64,000 bases of DNA from Pedobacter psychrodurus (GTDB taxonomy: Bacteria; Bacteroidota; Bacteroidia; Sphingobacteriales; Sphingobacteriaceae): the NCBI RefSeq assembly GCF_004331735.1, contig NZ_SJSO01000003.1, positions 310,001-374,000 on the forward strand, in the 5' to 3' direction. Below the pieces are notes generated by a model that ran no database searches, was not told the DNA's origin, and was given only the letters and a program-made list of their open reading frames with translations. A program made the translations under genes and the position numbers. Positions within the stretch are counted from its first letter, which is position 1; every line of letters begins with the position of its first letter. This document shows positions 8,415 to 17,429 of the stretch, in pieces.

Positions 8415-9437
8415 TTATGAAGCTCCATTCAATCGGGGAATTACTTGATTACCGATTATTTTTATGGACTGTAACAGCTGTTCATGACTAAGGCCTGCAT
8501 TATCCATTTGAAAGGTAAATCGGTCAACACCACCTAATGCCTTGCTATGTCTCAATAATTTTTCAGCCACTTCCTCCGGGCCACCAACTACTAATACACC
8601 TTCCGGTGCTATCAGTTTTTCAAACCCTTTTCTAGTTACCGGTGGCCAGCCTCGTTCTCTACCTGCCTTTGTCCAGAGTTCAGCATAACCTGGATAATAG
8701 TGAGCGATTGCTTCATCATATGTTTCAGCTACATAACCTGGGGAATGTAGGCCAACTTTTAACTTTTCAGATGAAAAACCAGCCCGTTGACCTGACTCTC
8801 TGTATAAATCGACTAGAGGTCTAAAGTGGGCTGTTTCTCCACCAATAACTGCAATCATTAATGGCAAGCCTAAGGTTCCTGCCCTTGCGAACGATTCCGG
8901 AGTACCTCCAACACCAAGCCAAATCGGCAATTTTTCCTGAATTGCTCTCGGATAGACGGGTTGATGCTGCAGCCCTGGTCTATATTTACCGTTCCAGGTA
9001 ACAAATTCCTGCTCACTTATTTTTAGTAAGAGTTCCAGTTTTTCCTTAAATAAAGCATCGTAATCGTTCAAGCTAAATCCAAATAGTGGGTAAGATTCTA
9101 TTGCAGAACCTCTTCCGACCACAATTTCTGCTCTTCCTTTTGATATTAGATCCAAGGTTGCAAACATCTGGTAGACCCTAACCGGATCGGAGGTGCTCAG
9201 TACAGTAACCGCACTGGTTAACCGTATTTTTTTTGTCAGTGCAGCTGCCGCAGAAAGGATAACTGCAGGCGCGGAATCTAGAAATTCTTTCTTGTGGTGT
9301 TCACCTATACCGTAAATATCAAGCCCGGCTTCATCAGCTTGAACAATTCTTTCGAGTAGTTGTTCCATAGCATCCACGCTATTAAGTGATTTGCTGCCAT
9401 ACATAGCGGAAGCAAAACTATCAATTCCTATTTCCAT
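8415..9437 (-). CDS. LLM-class flavin-dependent oxidoreductase (luciferase-like)
   Basis: The 340-residue protein has the bacterial luciferase-like TIM barrel: MEIGIDSFAS at the first strand, IYGIGEHHKKEFLDSAP (the EHH motif of the family), VTVLSTSDPVRVYQ, and GRAEIVVGRGS, typical of the FMN/F420-binding site. Members oxidise or oxygenate small organic substrates with reduced flavin; the substrate cannot be told from sequence. It is the second gene of a minus-strand unit behind a pirin (49-base gap), a frequent pairing with aromatic or quinone detoxification. Length and motifs are normal. Confidence 0.9.
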   Translation of the reverse strand: MEIGIDSFASAMYGSKSLNSVDAMEQLLERIVQADEAGLDIYGIGEHHKKEFLDSAPAVILSAAAALTKKIRLTSAVTVLSTSDPVRVYQMFATLDLISKGRAEIVVGRGSAIESYPLFGFSLNDYDALFKEKLELLLKISEQEFVTWNGKYRPGLQHQPVYPRAIQEKLPIWLGVGGTPESFARAGTLGLPLMIAVIGGETAHFRPLVDLYRESGQRAGFSSEKLKVGLHSPGYVAETYDEAIAHYYPGYAELWTKAGRERGWPPVTRKGFEKLIAPEGVLVVGGPEEVAEKLLRHSKALGGVDRFTFQMDNAGLSHEQLLQSIKIIGNQVIPRLNGAS

Positions 9438-9486
9438 CGATTTTAAATTAATATTATTTGGATTTATTTAATAATACGCTCAAAGT

Positions 9487-10401
9487 TTAAGAAAGCATAT
9501 TGGGTGGAGGTCCTCCGGCAGGCCTGCTCTTAATTTCGGGAAGAGGGACATATTCTTCATTATCCGTAGGTGGTAAATCCATACGACCCTGCTTCCAGTC
9601 TTCTTTAGCCTGTTCAATTCTTTCTTTTCTACTTGATACAAAGTTCCACCATATATACCTCTCGCCCAAGTGTTCGCCGCCGAGTATCATCAATGTGGTT
9701 TGTTCTTTGCTTATAATCAATGGGTCGACACCTTTTGTAAACACCAGCAATTGGCCTGCTTGGTAACCGTTTCCGTTTACTTCAATCCTGCCTTTAACAA
9801 TGTAAATCCCTCTTTCACTATAGCCATTAGGCAAGCCGAAGTGAGTGCCTTGTTCTAATACTACATGCAGGTAGAACAAGGGCGAATGTGTTTTTACATT
9901 ACTTTTCAAACCATATGCCTCTCCGGCAATTAGGCGCATCCAAATCCCTGTATCATTAAAAACAGGTAACTCATGGGGCTGGTAGTTGATAAAAGTTGGA
10001 TCATTTTCTTCATCTTCTTCAGGAAGTGCAACCCATGTCTGTATTAATTCCAACTTAGTTCCTGCCAGCATCAAAGGATCTTCAAACCGCTCACTATGGG
10101 TAATACCACTTCCAGCGGTCATCCAGTTTACCTCGCCGGGTTTTATAACTTGTTCCACTCCAAGACTGTCCCTGTGTGTCACATTTCCGCTGAACAAATA
10201 ACTAACTGTTGATAAACCGATGTGTGGGTGGGGTAGGACATCATAATTATTTATGGCTTTCACTGGAGCAATTAATGGCCCTCCATGATCCATGAAGATA
10301 AATGGTCCCACCATCCTGCGAAGTTGGTAGGGGAGGATGCGTTTTACTGCGAAACCTGCAGAAATTTCAGCATATCTTGCTTCTATTACAATGTCGAGCA
10401 T
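9487..10401 (-). CDS. Pirin-family bicupin protein
   Basis: The 304-residue protein is a complete pirin with two cupin domains. The metal site is formed by His58 and His60 (PHPHIGL), His102 and Glu104 (GITHSE), all present. MDHGGP near residues 37-42 is also typical. Pirins are metal-dependent dioxygenases (quercetinase-like) or redox-sensing cofactors. This one is transcribed ahead of the LLM oxidoreductase, suggesting a joint role in handling aromatic or quinone compounds. The proline-rich C-terminus is usual for this subgroup. Confidence 0.92.
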   Translation of the reverse strand: MLDIVIEARYAEISAGFAVKRILPYQLRRMVGPFIFMDHGGPLIAPVKAINNYDVLPHPHIGLSTVSYLFSGNVTHRDSLGVEQVIKPGEVNWMTAGSGITHSERFEDPLMLAGTKLELIQTWVALPEEDEENDPTFINYQPHELPVFNDTGIWMRLIAGEAYGLKSNVKTHSPLFYLHVVLEQGTHFGLPNGYSERGIYIVKGRIEVNGNGYQAGQLLVFTKGVDPLIISKEQTTLMILGGEHLGERYIWWNFVSSRKERIEQAKEDWKQGRMDLPPTDNEEYVPLPEIKSRPAGGPPPNMLS

Positions 10402-10775
10402 AACAATTTGAAAAGTATTTTATATTAACAAGTTTTAATAACTGTATTTTACGAGGTACATCTATACAAATCAATGAGCCTCTGCAATATTTTGAGATGA
10501 ATTGAGATTATCCGATCAGAAAATAGTTTCAAAGATATTGCACACCTTTATTTTTAATCAATTCTTAACAACATTTGTAATGAGTCGATTTTCTTAGGGA
10601 TATTGAGACACTATCTCGCACCCTATCCAGGTAATTATATGATGATTTTCATTTATCTGAAATAGATTTCTCCTTACCTTTATTGCCCATCTAGCGTACT
10701 TTTAGTAATGATGCACAGTCTGATATGCCTAACTTAGATCAGGTAATAATATCCAATACGGTTTTATAGACACCT
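10402..10775. other. Intergenic region between two minus-strand pirin genes
   Basis: These 374 AT-rich bases should hold the promoter of the pirin-LLM unit and the end of the second pirin's transcript. I see no open frame and no clear hairpin or operator. Confidence 0.5.
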
Positions 10776-11645
10776 TTATCCCAAATTCTTGTCGATTTTA
10801 CCATACGCCCCAGCGTAATAGTCGCGGTAAGCCTCTACTATATCTGATTTGCTGTTCATGACAAACGGTCCTTCAGCAACGATTGGTTCAGTATATGGTT
10901 CTCCACCGAATAAAATAACATCTGTAATTTCCTGCAACTTATTTTCGATCAGAATGTCACCAGCATCTCTATCAAATTCGATAAATTCAGCGGTCTGGAA
11001 CTCAATACCATTGATAATTGCATTTTTGATTGGCAAAAAGGCAGCAACTTCAATCTTTTCAGCGACTGGAAGGATAAAGCTTTTACCTGGTTCAACTTTA
11101 ATGTGATATAAAAATTGTTCTGAATAGGTGGGGATAACTGAGGTTAAATCTTCATAACTGCCAAGAATTACTTTGATAGACACGCTTCCGTTCAGCAATT
11201 TTTTCTGAGGAACTTCATTACTTTGAATTGCCAGGTATTCTGGATTTTCAGCTTTGTTTTTAGATGGAAGATTAATCCAAAACTGAAAACCATGCTTGCT
11301 ATCGGCTCCTGTTTTTGAATCTACATTGAAAGTTTCATCATGAATAATTCCTTTTCCAGCTTTCATCCATTGGATTCCACCAGAATAAACTTTTGCATGA
11401 TTTCCTGCGCTATCAAAATGCTCACCTTCTCCTTCAATAAGATAACTTAAGGTGGCAATACCCCGATGTGGATGTCCGCCTGTTCCTGTATTTAGCAACA
11501 GAGAAGTTTTTTGTGGAAATACATGATCCAGAAACACAAAGTGACCAACAGCATCTGTATATCGATTCGGTAATATTCGATGAATTTTTAACTCACCTAT
11601 ATCTGCACTCTGTCCTTTTGTTGAAAAACTTATTTTTTTTATCAT
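10776..11645 (-). CDS. Pirin-family bicupin protein
   Basis: This 289-residue pirin is closer to the one at 51239 than to its neighbour at 9487: both start with a short ISTRG or FSTKG strand and share the GGHPHRGIATLSYL and DFYAGKYG or DYYAGAYG segments. The metal ligands His58, His60, His102 and Glu104 are intact (GGHPHRG, IIHDE). It is separated from the next pirin gene by 374 bases, so it is probably transcribed on its own. It faces the divergent Crp/Fnr gene at 12204 across 558 bases, which makes that regulator a candidate controller. Confidence 0.92.
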   Translation of the reverse strand: MIKKISFSTKGQSADIGELKIHRILPNRYTDAVGHFVFLDHVFPQKTSLLLNTGTGGHPHRGIATLSYLIEGEGEHFDSAGNHAKVYSGGIQWMKAGKGIIHDETFNVDSKTGADSKHGFQFWINLPSKNKAENPEYLAIQSNEVPQKKLLNGSVSIKVILGSYEDLTSVIPTYSEQFLYHIKVEPGKSFILPVAEKIEVAAFLPIKNAIINGIEFQTAEFIEFDRDAGDILIENKLQEITDVILFGGEPYTEPIVAEGPFVMNSKSDIVEAYRDYYAGAYGKIDKNLG

Positions 11646-12203
11646 CTTTTAAATAATTAATTTAAAGAATATTGTTAATGATTGTACTTTGCTAAGCTTT
11701 GGAATTTGAAAAACACACCCTCCCCAAAAAAAGGTTCAATATGGTATTAATGCTTATTTGACAAAGTTCCTTCTTCGAAATGTTGAATGTTTACATTTGT
11801 AGTACATCTCTGTTAATTTTCTCACAAATTAGCGTTTGATGAGCAAGGTGGTGCGCCTGGAAAACCGTTAACCGAACGTAACTGCCAACTCATAATTTTT
11901 TAAAGTTTAAAGCACTGTAAATTAAATTTTGGCGTAATAGGGCTTCAATCCTATTTCCTATTTCGGTTTTCATACTTTCTTCAAACCGCGACTATTATTC
12001 CACAATTCAAAAATAGTATTGATAACCGTTCAAAAAGTTGATAAATATCATTAAAAGTTATTGATATAAATCGCATCATTATGAGTGAATCAAAGAAAGA
12101 TGCCAGCCATATATCTATCCGAAAAATATGATAAGGCATTGGGCAGTGCATGACTAACGAAAACTAAAAGTATATTTTATTAACTTTACGGTTTTTCATC
12201 AAA
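11646..12203. other. Divergent intergenic region between pirin and Crp/Fnr genes
   Basis: It is AT-rich with no supported gene. It contains two FNR-like boxes (12038-12051 and 12061-12074) and a TAACTTTA element at 12181-12188 that could be the -7 element of the Crp/Fnr gene. Confidence 0.5.
12038..12074 (+). promoter_or_regulatory. Two FNR-like boxes upstream of the Crp/Fnr gene
   Basis: TTGATAAATATCAT (12038-12051) matches the Fnr consensus TTGAT-N4-ATCAA at nine of ten positions. TTGATATAAATCGC (12061-12074) matches at eight. They lie 23 bases apart and about 130-165 bases before the start codon, so autoregulation is possible. A single match of this quality can occur by chance in AT-rich DNA. 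Confidence 0.4.
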
Positions 12204-12794
12204 ATGCTTAATATGCACCGACCCCTTTTAGATTATATATGTCAATACTCGAAGTCATTTCTTACAATTGAGGAAGAAGAGATGATTACAAAAGCTTTTA
12301 GACCAAAAAAAATGAGAAAAAGACAATACCTTTTACAAGAAGGGAATGTGTCGAAATACACGGGCTTTATTATCAAAGGGGCCATGCGACAATATTATAT
12401 TGATGAAAAAGGGCTTGAACATGTTGTTTACCTTTTTATTGAGAACTATTGGGCAACTGACCGAGAAAGTTTTTATAATCTTACCCCATCTATATATAAT
12501 ATCGAGGCATCTGAAAATACAGAGCTTCTGATTATAACCAGGGCAGAATTAGTAGAACTGATGAAAAAAATTCCTGCCCTAGTTGAAATGATCCGTGTGA
12601 TGGATGATCGAAATGCTATCGCAATGCAGAAAAGAATTTCTGCAAATATAAGCAATACAGCAGAAGAGCGGTATGAAGAGTTTATCAAGAATTATCCCCA
12701 TTTTGCACAACGATTTCCTCAGCATCAAATTGCTTCATTTTTAGGCATAGCTAAAGAAACGCTAAGCCGTATCAAAAGAAAACCGTCTAGATAA
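12204..12794 (+). CDS. Crp/Fnr-family transcriptional regulator with FNR-type recognition helix
   Basis: The 196-residue protein has the expected cNMP-binding-like barrel (KKMRKRQYLLQEGN, then GFIIKGAMRQYYID), the long dimer helix, and a C-terminal winged helix-turn-helix ending FLGIAKETLSRIKR. The ETLSR recognition motif corresponds to the E-x-x-S-R residues by which Fnr reads TTGAT half-sites. There is only one cysteine, near the N-terminus, so an oxygen-sensing iron-sulfur cluster is unlikely, and the usual cAMP contacts are not obvious. The ligand is unknown. FNR-like boxes lie upstream of this gene and of at least four plus-strand genes downstream, so it is the best candidate regulator of that set. 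Confidence 0.92.
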   Translation: MLNMHRPLLDYICQYSKSFLTIEEEEMITKAFRPKKMRKRQYLLQEGNVSKYTGFIIKGAMRQYYIDEKGLEHVVYLFIENYWATDRESFYNLTPSIYNIEASENTELLIITRAELVELMKKIPALVEMIRVMDDRNAIAMQKRISANISNTAEERYEEFIKNYPHFAQRFPQHQIASFLGIAKETLSRIKRKPSR

Positions 12795-12822
12795 TCACTA
12801 TCTCAATATAGATTGTTTAATT

Positions 12823-12852
12823 GTCGACCGTTGATTTTTGTCGACGGTTTTT
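12823..12852 (+). terminator. Possible terminator of the Crp/Fnr gene
   Basis: GTCGAC at 12823-12828 and 12840-12845 can pair, and a TTTTT run follows. It overlaps the FNR-like box of the next promoter block, so the two readings compete. Confidence 0.45.
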
Positions 12853-12900
12853 GTTGCTTTATATCATCGCTTAACAATCTTAACTCATCATATATTTATA
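12831..12900 (+). promoter_or_regulatory. Shared promoter block, copy A (before retropepsin gene 13067)
   Basis: The 39-base block at 12831-12869 starts with TTGAT-N4-GTCGA and ends ATATCATCG. It matches copy B at 33 of 39 positions and copy C at 30 of 39 without gaps. A TATATTTA element, like the Bacteroidota -7 consensus TAnnTTTG, starts at 12891, 22 bases after the block. Confidence 0.55.
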
Positions 12901-13066
12901 ATATCAATCCGCGCAGAATAAAAGCTTATTCCTTTGGTTATAAAAAAAAATCTTATTGTCGAAAGTTCAACGGAACTCAGATATAGAAAGTAAATTTTAG
13001 TAGCGTCCAGGGATAAAAATTCACGCTTATTAAGATGTAAAGAAACATAGATAAATAAATATTTGT

Positions 13067-14014
13067 ATGAGTAAAACTATTTTAACCGCAGTTAGTCTAT
13101 TGATGTGGACCATTTCGTGGGGTCAGAACAACGAAACATCCGAACCGCAGAATGACTTCAAATTGGTGGGCGATGTCATTTCATTTCCGCTTACAATCGT
13201 TAATGCTTTTCCATTTATTTCCGGGGAAATCAACGGAGTTAAAGGGAAGTTTATGTTTGATACAGGCAATCAAGATGCTTTAGAGATCAACAATAATATT
13301 ATTCCTCTATTATCCCAACAAGAGAAAGGTAACGGCCAAGTTGGGAGTGGTCAAAAATTTAAAACGTATATCAATGATAACATTGAAGATGTAAAGTTAA
13401 TCAACGGCTTACATTTTAGAAACCTTAAACAAATCCCAAGTGGTAATTACGATTTTTTACAAAATGATATTACCCCTGATTGTATAGGTTATATAGGACA
13501 TGATTTTTTCAATGGATATCTTTTCAAGCTAGATTACACTAAAAGGAAGCTTACTTTCTATAAAAATAGCCCCAAAAGAGAATCTTCAAAAGATTTTCTA
13601 GTAGGGGAAAAAGTAGTAGCCATATTAAATTTTGAAATCAGAAACTTGCCCAATCATCCTACTATAAGAGTGAAAGTAAAAGATGTTGAAATACAGGCGT
13701 TCTTTGATACTGGTTCTTATGGAAGTTTAGAATTAACCGATAAAGATTCTAAAAAGCTAAAGAAGCAAAAATATCTTATAAATTACGGACAAGATGGCTA
13801 CAGTGAAGAATTACTTGTTTTGAATAACGTGAGAATAAATGCTCAATTAACTGCAAATTTTATTGGCATTTACGAACATGGAGATAGTAAATACCTTAGA
13901 AAAGCTTTAGGAATAACCGAGGATAATTATTTAAGCATAGCATACCGATTTCTAGCAAATTATAAGACGGTATGGGACTATCGTCATAAAAAGATATATG
14001 TTTTAGAGTATTAA
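13067..14014 (+). CDS. Secreted retropepsin-like aspartyl protease
   Basis: The 315-residue protein has a signal peptide (cleavage near SWGQ). Two DTG motifs follow: MFDTGNQDALEI at Asp65 and AFFDTGSYGSLEL at Asp214. Each is embedded in the strand pattern of the gag-polyprotein-type aspartyl protease fold, so one chain carries both half-sites. It probably acts in the periplasm or at the cell surface; the substrate is unknown. A close paralog of equal length is encoded at 20586-21533 and has the same promoter block. It is a single-gene transcript flanked by intergenic gaps. Confidence 0.85.
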   Translation: MSKTILTAVSLLMWTISWGQNNETSEPQNDFKLVGDVISFPLTIVNAFPFISGEINGVKGKFMFDTGNQDALEINNNIIPLLSQQEKGNGQVGSGQKFKTYINDNIEDVKLINGLHFRNLKQIPSGNYDFLQNDITPDCIGYIGHDFFNGYLFKLDYTKRKLTFYKNSPKRESSKDFLVGEKVVAILNFEIRNLPNHPTIRVKVKDVEIQAFFDTGSYGSLELTDKDSKKLKKQKYLINYGQDGYSEELLVLNNVRINAQLTANFIGIYEHGDSKYLRKALGITEDNYLSIAYRFLANYKTVWDYRHKKIYVLEY

Positions 14015-14172
14015 CTGATATCAGTTATCCCAACAACTGAAATAGTCCTATCGTTCATTTGAAATCTTCTATGTAATCTAAATGCCAAATTGCTTAAGTT
14101 TTGCACCGAGGAAATCTAAAATTTGATTAAAAATGCTTTCAAACTCGAACAGGAAATATGCGTTGAGAAAAG

Positions 14173-14242
14173 ATGATTTTTGTCAACGGTTTTTAATGTT
14201 TTAAATCATCGTTTATCCTATTTGCCATATCGTAAGTTTACA
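14173..14242 (+). promoter_or_regulatory. Shared promoter block, copy B (before amidohydrolase gene 14347)
   Basis: The block at 14173-14211 begins ATGAT-N4-GTCAA and ends AAATCATCG. A TAAGTTTA -7-like element starts at 14233, again 22 bases later. Upstream CGTTGA (14161-14166) could also pair with TCAACG (14183-14188) before a T-run, so a terminator for the preceding gene is an alternative reading. Confidence 0.55.
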
Positions 14243-14346
14243 ATATTAATTTATTAAATATAATAGCGTAACTGCTAAATTGTAAAAACTATTTCCTCGG
14301 GGATGGTTCGAAATACTGATAGCAAAGTTGCCAAAAAAAGAATTTT

Positions 14347-16149
14347 ATGAAAAAAACATTTGTGTTACTTGCCACAACCATGATCTCATTGGGACTTTAC
14401 GCACAGTCGAATGTCCCCATCATCGGTGCTGATTTGATCGTGCATCATGCAAAGATCACTACGCAGACCGCTGCTCAACCAGTTGCTTCGGCAATAGCGG
14501 TAAAGGGTGGTAGAATTTACGCAGTCGGAAACGATGCTGAAATATTGGCGCTTAAGGATGTCCATACAAAAATAATCGACGCAGATGGGAAACGATTAAT
14601 CCCCGGATTGGAGGATGCCCACATCCATCCTTTAAATGAAAGAAATTTTAATTATAAGGTTAGATGGGACGGTGTACCGACACTTAAACGTGCGCTCGAA
14701 ATGCTTACCGAACAAGCCAAGAGAACACCGGAGGGACAGTGGGTAAAAGTTACCGGTGGATGGTCGCCATATCAGTTTGCTGAAAACCGCCAACCAACTA
14801 TAGATGAACTGAACAAGGCAGTATCAGACAGGCCTCTTTATATTCAGTATGCCTATAACAGGGGATATCTCAATAAATTAGCAATGAAGGTTTTAGGGGT
14901 TGGGACATCCAAATTTCCCGATTTGCCCGAAACGGAATTGGAAAAAGATAAAAAAGGCAATTACACGGGAGTGATCACTGGATATACATTTACTTTTCTA
15001 ACGCTTGATGCCATGCTGCCCATGCCAACACCAGAAGAGGAAGTTAGCTCATTGGTGCATGTCATACACGATTTGAACAGGTTCGGACTGACTTCTGTTC
15101 TTGATGCTACCAGTATTATTGGATATCCTGAAGGGCACAAGCCATTACAAACCCTCGTGCGAGAAAATCGTTTGAATATCCGTTTTCCTTTTGTCGATCT
15201 TGGCTGGGATCAGAGTAGTAATGAACCATTTGTGGAAACGCTGCTTAAGCGTATTACCAAACTCGCACCTGTCAGTCCAGGGCAGAACCTGCACCCGACC
15301 ATGGAGCATGGTTACGAATATGAAGGAATGGGAGAAGCTTTAAGGGCAGAAATCCATGATCATGAAAATTTTGATAAACCGACATATATCATTCCTAAAG
15401 ATAGGATGATGGAATATGCAGAAAAAGACGTCAGAAAATTGATAGAGAAAAGGATTCCTTTTCGGATGCATGTTACCTACAATGAGAATCTAAACCCCTT
15501 TCTAGATGCTTTTGAGAGAGTTGTTAGAACAACTCCTCTTGATGGAATGCGGTGGAGCGTGGAACATGCAGAAACCATTACACCAGAAAATATTGAAAGA
15601 GTCAAGAAACTGGGAGGCGGTATTGCTTTAGATAACAAAATGGCACTTCATGGAGATGCGTTCGTAAAAACCCACGGCATAGAGAAAGCACTGTATACTC
15701 CGAGATTAAGGGATCTGGTAAACAGTGGAATTCCTTTATCACTGACAACAGATGCATTTCGTGTTTCCCCAGCAAATCCGTGGCTTGCTATAAGTTGGGC
15801 TGTGACGGGGAAATCTGTGTCGGGCGCGACTGTTTTAGCTAAAGATAACCGCTTAACTCGATATGAAGCACTAAAACTGTATACAACAGGGGCTGCGTGG
15901 TTTGAAAATGAAGAACATGAAAAAGGGCGAATTGCTCCTGGTAATCTCGCTGATTTTGTTCTACTGAGCAAAGATTATTTCACAGTTTCTGATGATGAGA
16001 TAAAAAGCATTTCATCAGTTTTAACCGTCGTTAATGGAAAGGTGGTATTCGGTTTAGATCAGTATTCAAATTTAGCTCCAAAATTACCCGAGCCTATTCC
16101 AAGTTGGTCCCCAATAAAATATTTTGGCGGATATCATTGGGACAAGTAG
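14347..16149 (+). CDS. Secreted metal-dependent amidohydrolase (YtcJ-like)
   Basis: The 600-residue protein has a signal peptide ending near LGLYAQ. The amidohydrolase core follows: DAHIHP (His92, His94) supplies the first metal ligands, FRMHVTYNEN and WSVEHAETI carry the later histidines, and LTTDAFRVS the catalytic aspartate. The C-terminal beta-domain (GRIAPGNLADFVLLSKDYF) is complete. This matches YtcJ/exoenzyme-regulatory-type hydrolases that open cyclic amides or related bonds. The substrate is unknown. It is followed after 51 bases by an SDR gene, suggesting a two-step conversion, and preceded by shared promoter block B. Confidence 0.9.
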   Translation: MKKTFVLLATTMISLGLYAQSNVPIIGADLIVHHAKITTQTAAQPVASAIAVKGGRIYAVGNDAEILALKDVHTKIIDADGKRLIPGLEDAHIHPLNERNFNYKVRWDGVPTLKRALEMLTEQAKRTPEGQWVKVTGGWSPYQFAENRQPTIDELNKAVSDRPLYIQYAYNRGYLNKLAMKVLGVGTSKFPDLPETELEKDKKGNYTGVITGYTFTFLTLDAMLPMPTPEEEVSSLVHVIHDLNRFGLTSVLDATSIIGYPEGHKPLQTLVRENRLNIRFPFVDLGWDQSSNEPFVETLLKRITKLAPVSPGQNLHPTMEHGYEYEGMGEALRAEIHDHENFDKPTYIIPKDRMMEYAEKDVRKLIEKRIPFRMHVTYNENLNPFLDAFERVVRTTPLDGMRWSVEHAETITPENIERVKKLGGGIALDNKMALHGDAFVKTHGIEKALYTPRLRDLVNSGIPLSLTTDAFRVSPANPWLAISWAVTGKSVSGATVLAKDNRLTRYEALKLYTTGAAWFENEEHEKGRIAPGNLADFVLLSKDYFTVSDDEIKSISSVLTVVNGKVVFGLDQYSNLAPKLPEPIPSWSPIKYFGGYHWDK

Positions 16150-16200
16150 CTAAAAACTATTACACTCCAACGTGCATATAAATATTAAATCTATAAAATA

Positions 16201-17064
16201 ATGAAAAACAAAGTAGTATTAATTACGGGAACAAACAGTGGATTTGGATGGCTCACCGCAAATAGTGTGGCTAATTTGGGGCACAAAGTTTATGCAACAA
16301 TGAGAGACATTAACGGCAAAAATGCAGACAAATCCAAAGCCTTATCAAAAGTAGAAAACTTAACAGTTTTGGATGTTAGCCTTACTGATGAAAATAGTGT
16401 ACAAAAAGCTATAGAGACGGTCCTTGCAAAAGAAGGAAGAATTGATGTATTGGTAAATAATGCAGGGATTGCCATGACCGGCGTGGCCGAAAGCTATACT
16501 ACGGCAGACGTACAAGAAATGTTTGATGTGAATGTTATAGCACCATGGAGATTGATTAAATTGGTGTTACCGATCATGCGTAAACAAGCTGAAGGATTGA
16601 TTGTTAATGTGACAAGTGGTTTTGGAACCTTTTCGTTCCCTTTCTCCGCTGTTTATGGAGCGTCCAAATTTGGATTGGAAGGACTTAGTGAAGGTTTACA
16701 CTTTGAACTAAGGCCAATGGGTATTGATGTAGCCATTTTGCAGCCGGGTGCTTTTCCGACCGAAATGTCTTTAAAAGCGAGAAGCGCGTCTGATGCATCT
16801 ATAAATGCTGAATACGGCGCCATAGCCGATTATCCTGGGAAAATGGTCAACGCAATTGTGCAGTTATTCGAAACAATAAAACCCAATCCGCAAGAGGTTG
16901 CAGATGGAGTCGTTAACCTCATTAATCTGCCAAAAGGCCAAAGACCTTTGAGAACAGTTGTTGACCCGACTACTGGAGAATTTGTCAAGGCCGCAAATGA
17001 CGCTGTTAAAGTTGAATATGAAAAATGCTTAGCTGCATACGGAATGGCAGGTCTCTTAGATTGA
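16201..17064 (+). CDS. SDR-family oxidoreductase
   Basis: The 287-residue classical short-chain dehydrogenase has the Rossmann motif TGTNSGFG (residues 9-16), NNAGIA at 87-91, Ser139, and the catalytic pair Tyr152 and Lys156 in YGASK. The dinucleotide-binding end suggests NAD(P)H use; the substrate is a carbonyl or alcohol that cannot be specified. It is cytoplasmic. It lies 51 bases behind the amidohydrolase gene and is probably in the same transcript. A strong hairpin terminator is found about 200 bases downstream. Confidence 0.92.
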   Translation: MKNKVVLITGTNSGFGWLTANSVANLGHKVYATMRDINGKNADKSKALSKVENLTVLDVSLTDENSVQKAIETVLAKEGRIDVLVNNAGIAMTGVAESYTTADVQEMFDVNVIAPWRLIKLVLPIMRKQAEGLIVNVTSGFGTFSFPFSAVYGASKFGLEGLSEGLHFELRPMGIDVAILQPGAFPTEMSLKARSASDASINAEYGAIADYPGKMVNAIVQLFETIKPNPQEVADGVVNLINLPKGQRPLRTVVDPTTGEFVKAANDAVKVEYEKCLAAYGMAGLLD

Positions 17065-17267
17065 TGTATATTTTGATGAATTAAATTATGGCAACAATTT
17101 TTCTTAAAATTTAAATTAGCTAAAAAAATGGCTTGATTTAGGCATTATTGCATGCTTGAGTAATTTTCACTGGATCTCACAATTGAAGTTGAAGCCTTTA
17201 GCCTTCCAGATATTGCTTTGTCTACCAGGCAGCGCCGGTTACAATTCGGTTTCAAGTCCGAATAAAA

Positions 17268-17303
17268 GAGGGTTGCTCCAAAATGAGCAACCCTCTTCTT
17301 TTC
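17268..17303 (+). terminator. Rho-independent terminator
   Basis: GAGGGTTGCTC (17268-17278) pairs perfectly with GAGCAACCCTC (17285-17295) and is followed by TTCTTTTCT. It probably closes the amidohydrolase-SDR transcript. The 200 bases between the SDR stop and this hairpin hold no supported gene. Confidence 0.8.
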
Positions 17304-17429
17304 TATATAAGTTATAGTGAAGCGATCGATAAATTTTTTTAAAATTTTACTCCCCACTTATATCAGATTATCTTTCCCCCTTTGACTCTGGGGTTGAGCA
17401 AAGAGATCGACTACTAAAATAATAACGAC

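Noticed and set aside
17190..17266. A tRNA-like 3' half (T-arm TTCGG, loop TTTCAAGT, CCGAA) before the terminator
   Set aside because: No matching acceptor, D-arm or anticodon arm could be folded upstream; the similarity is limited to one stem-loop.
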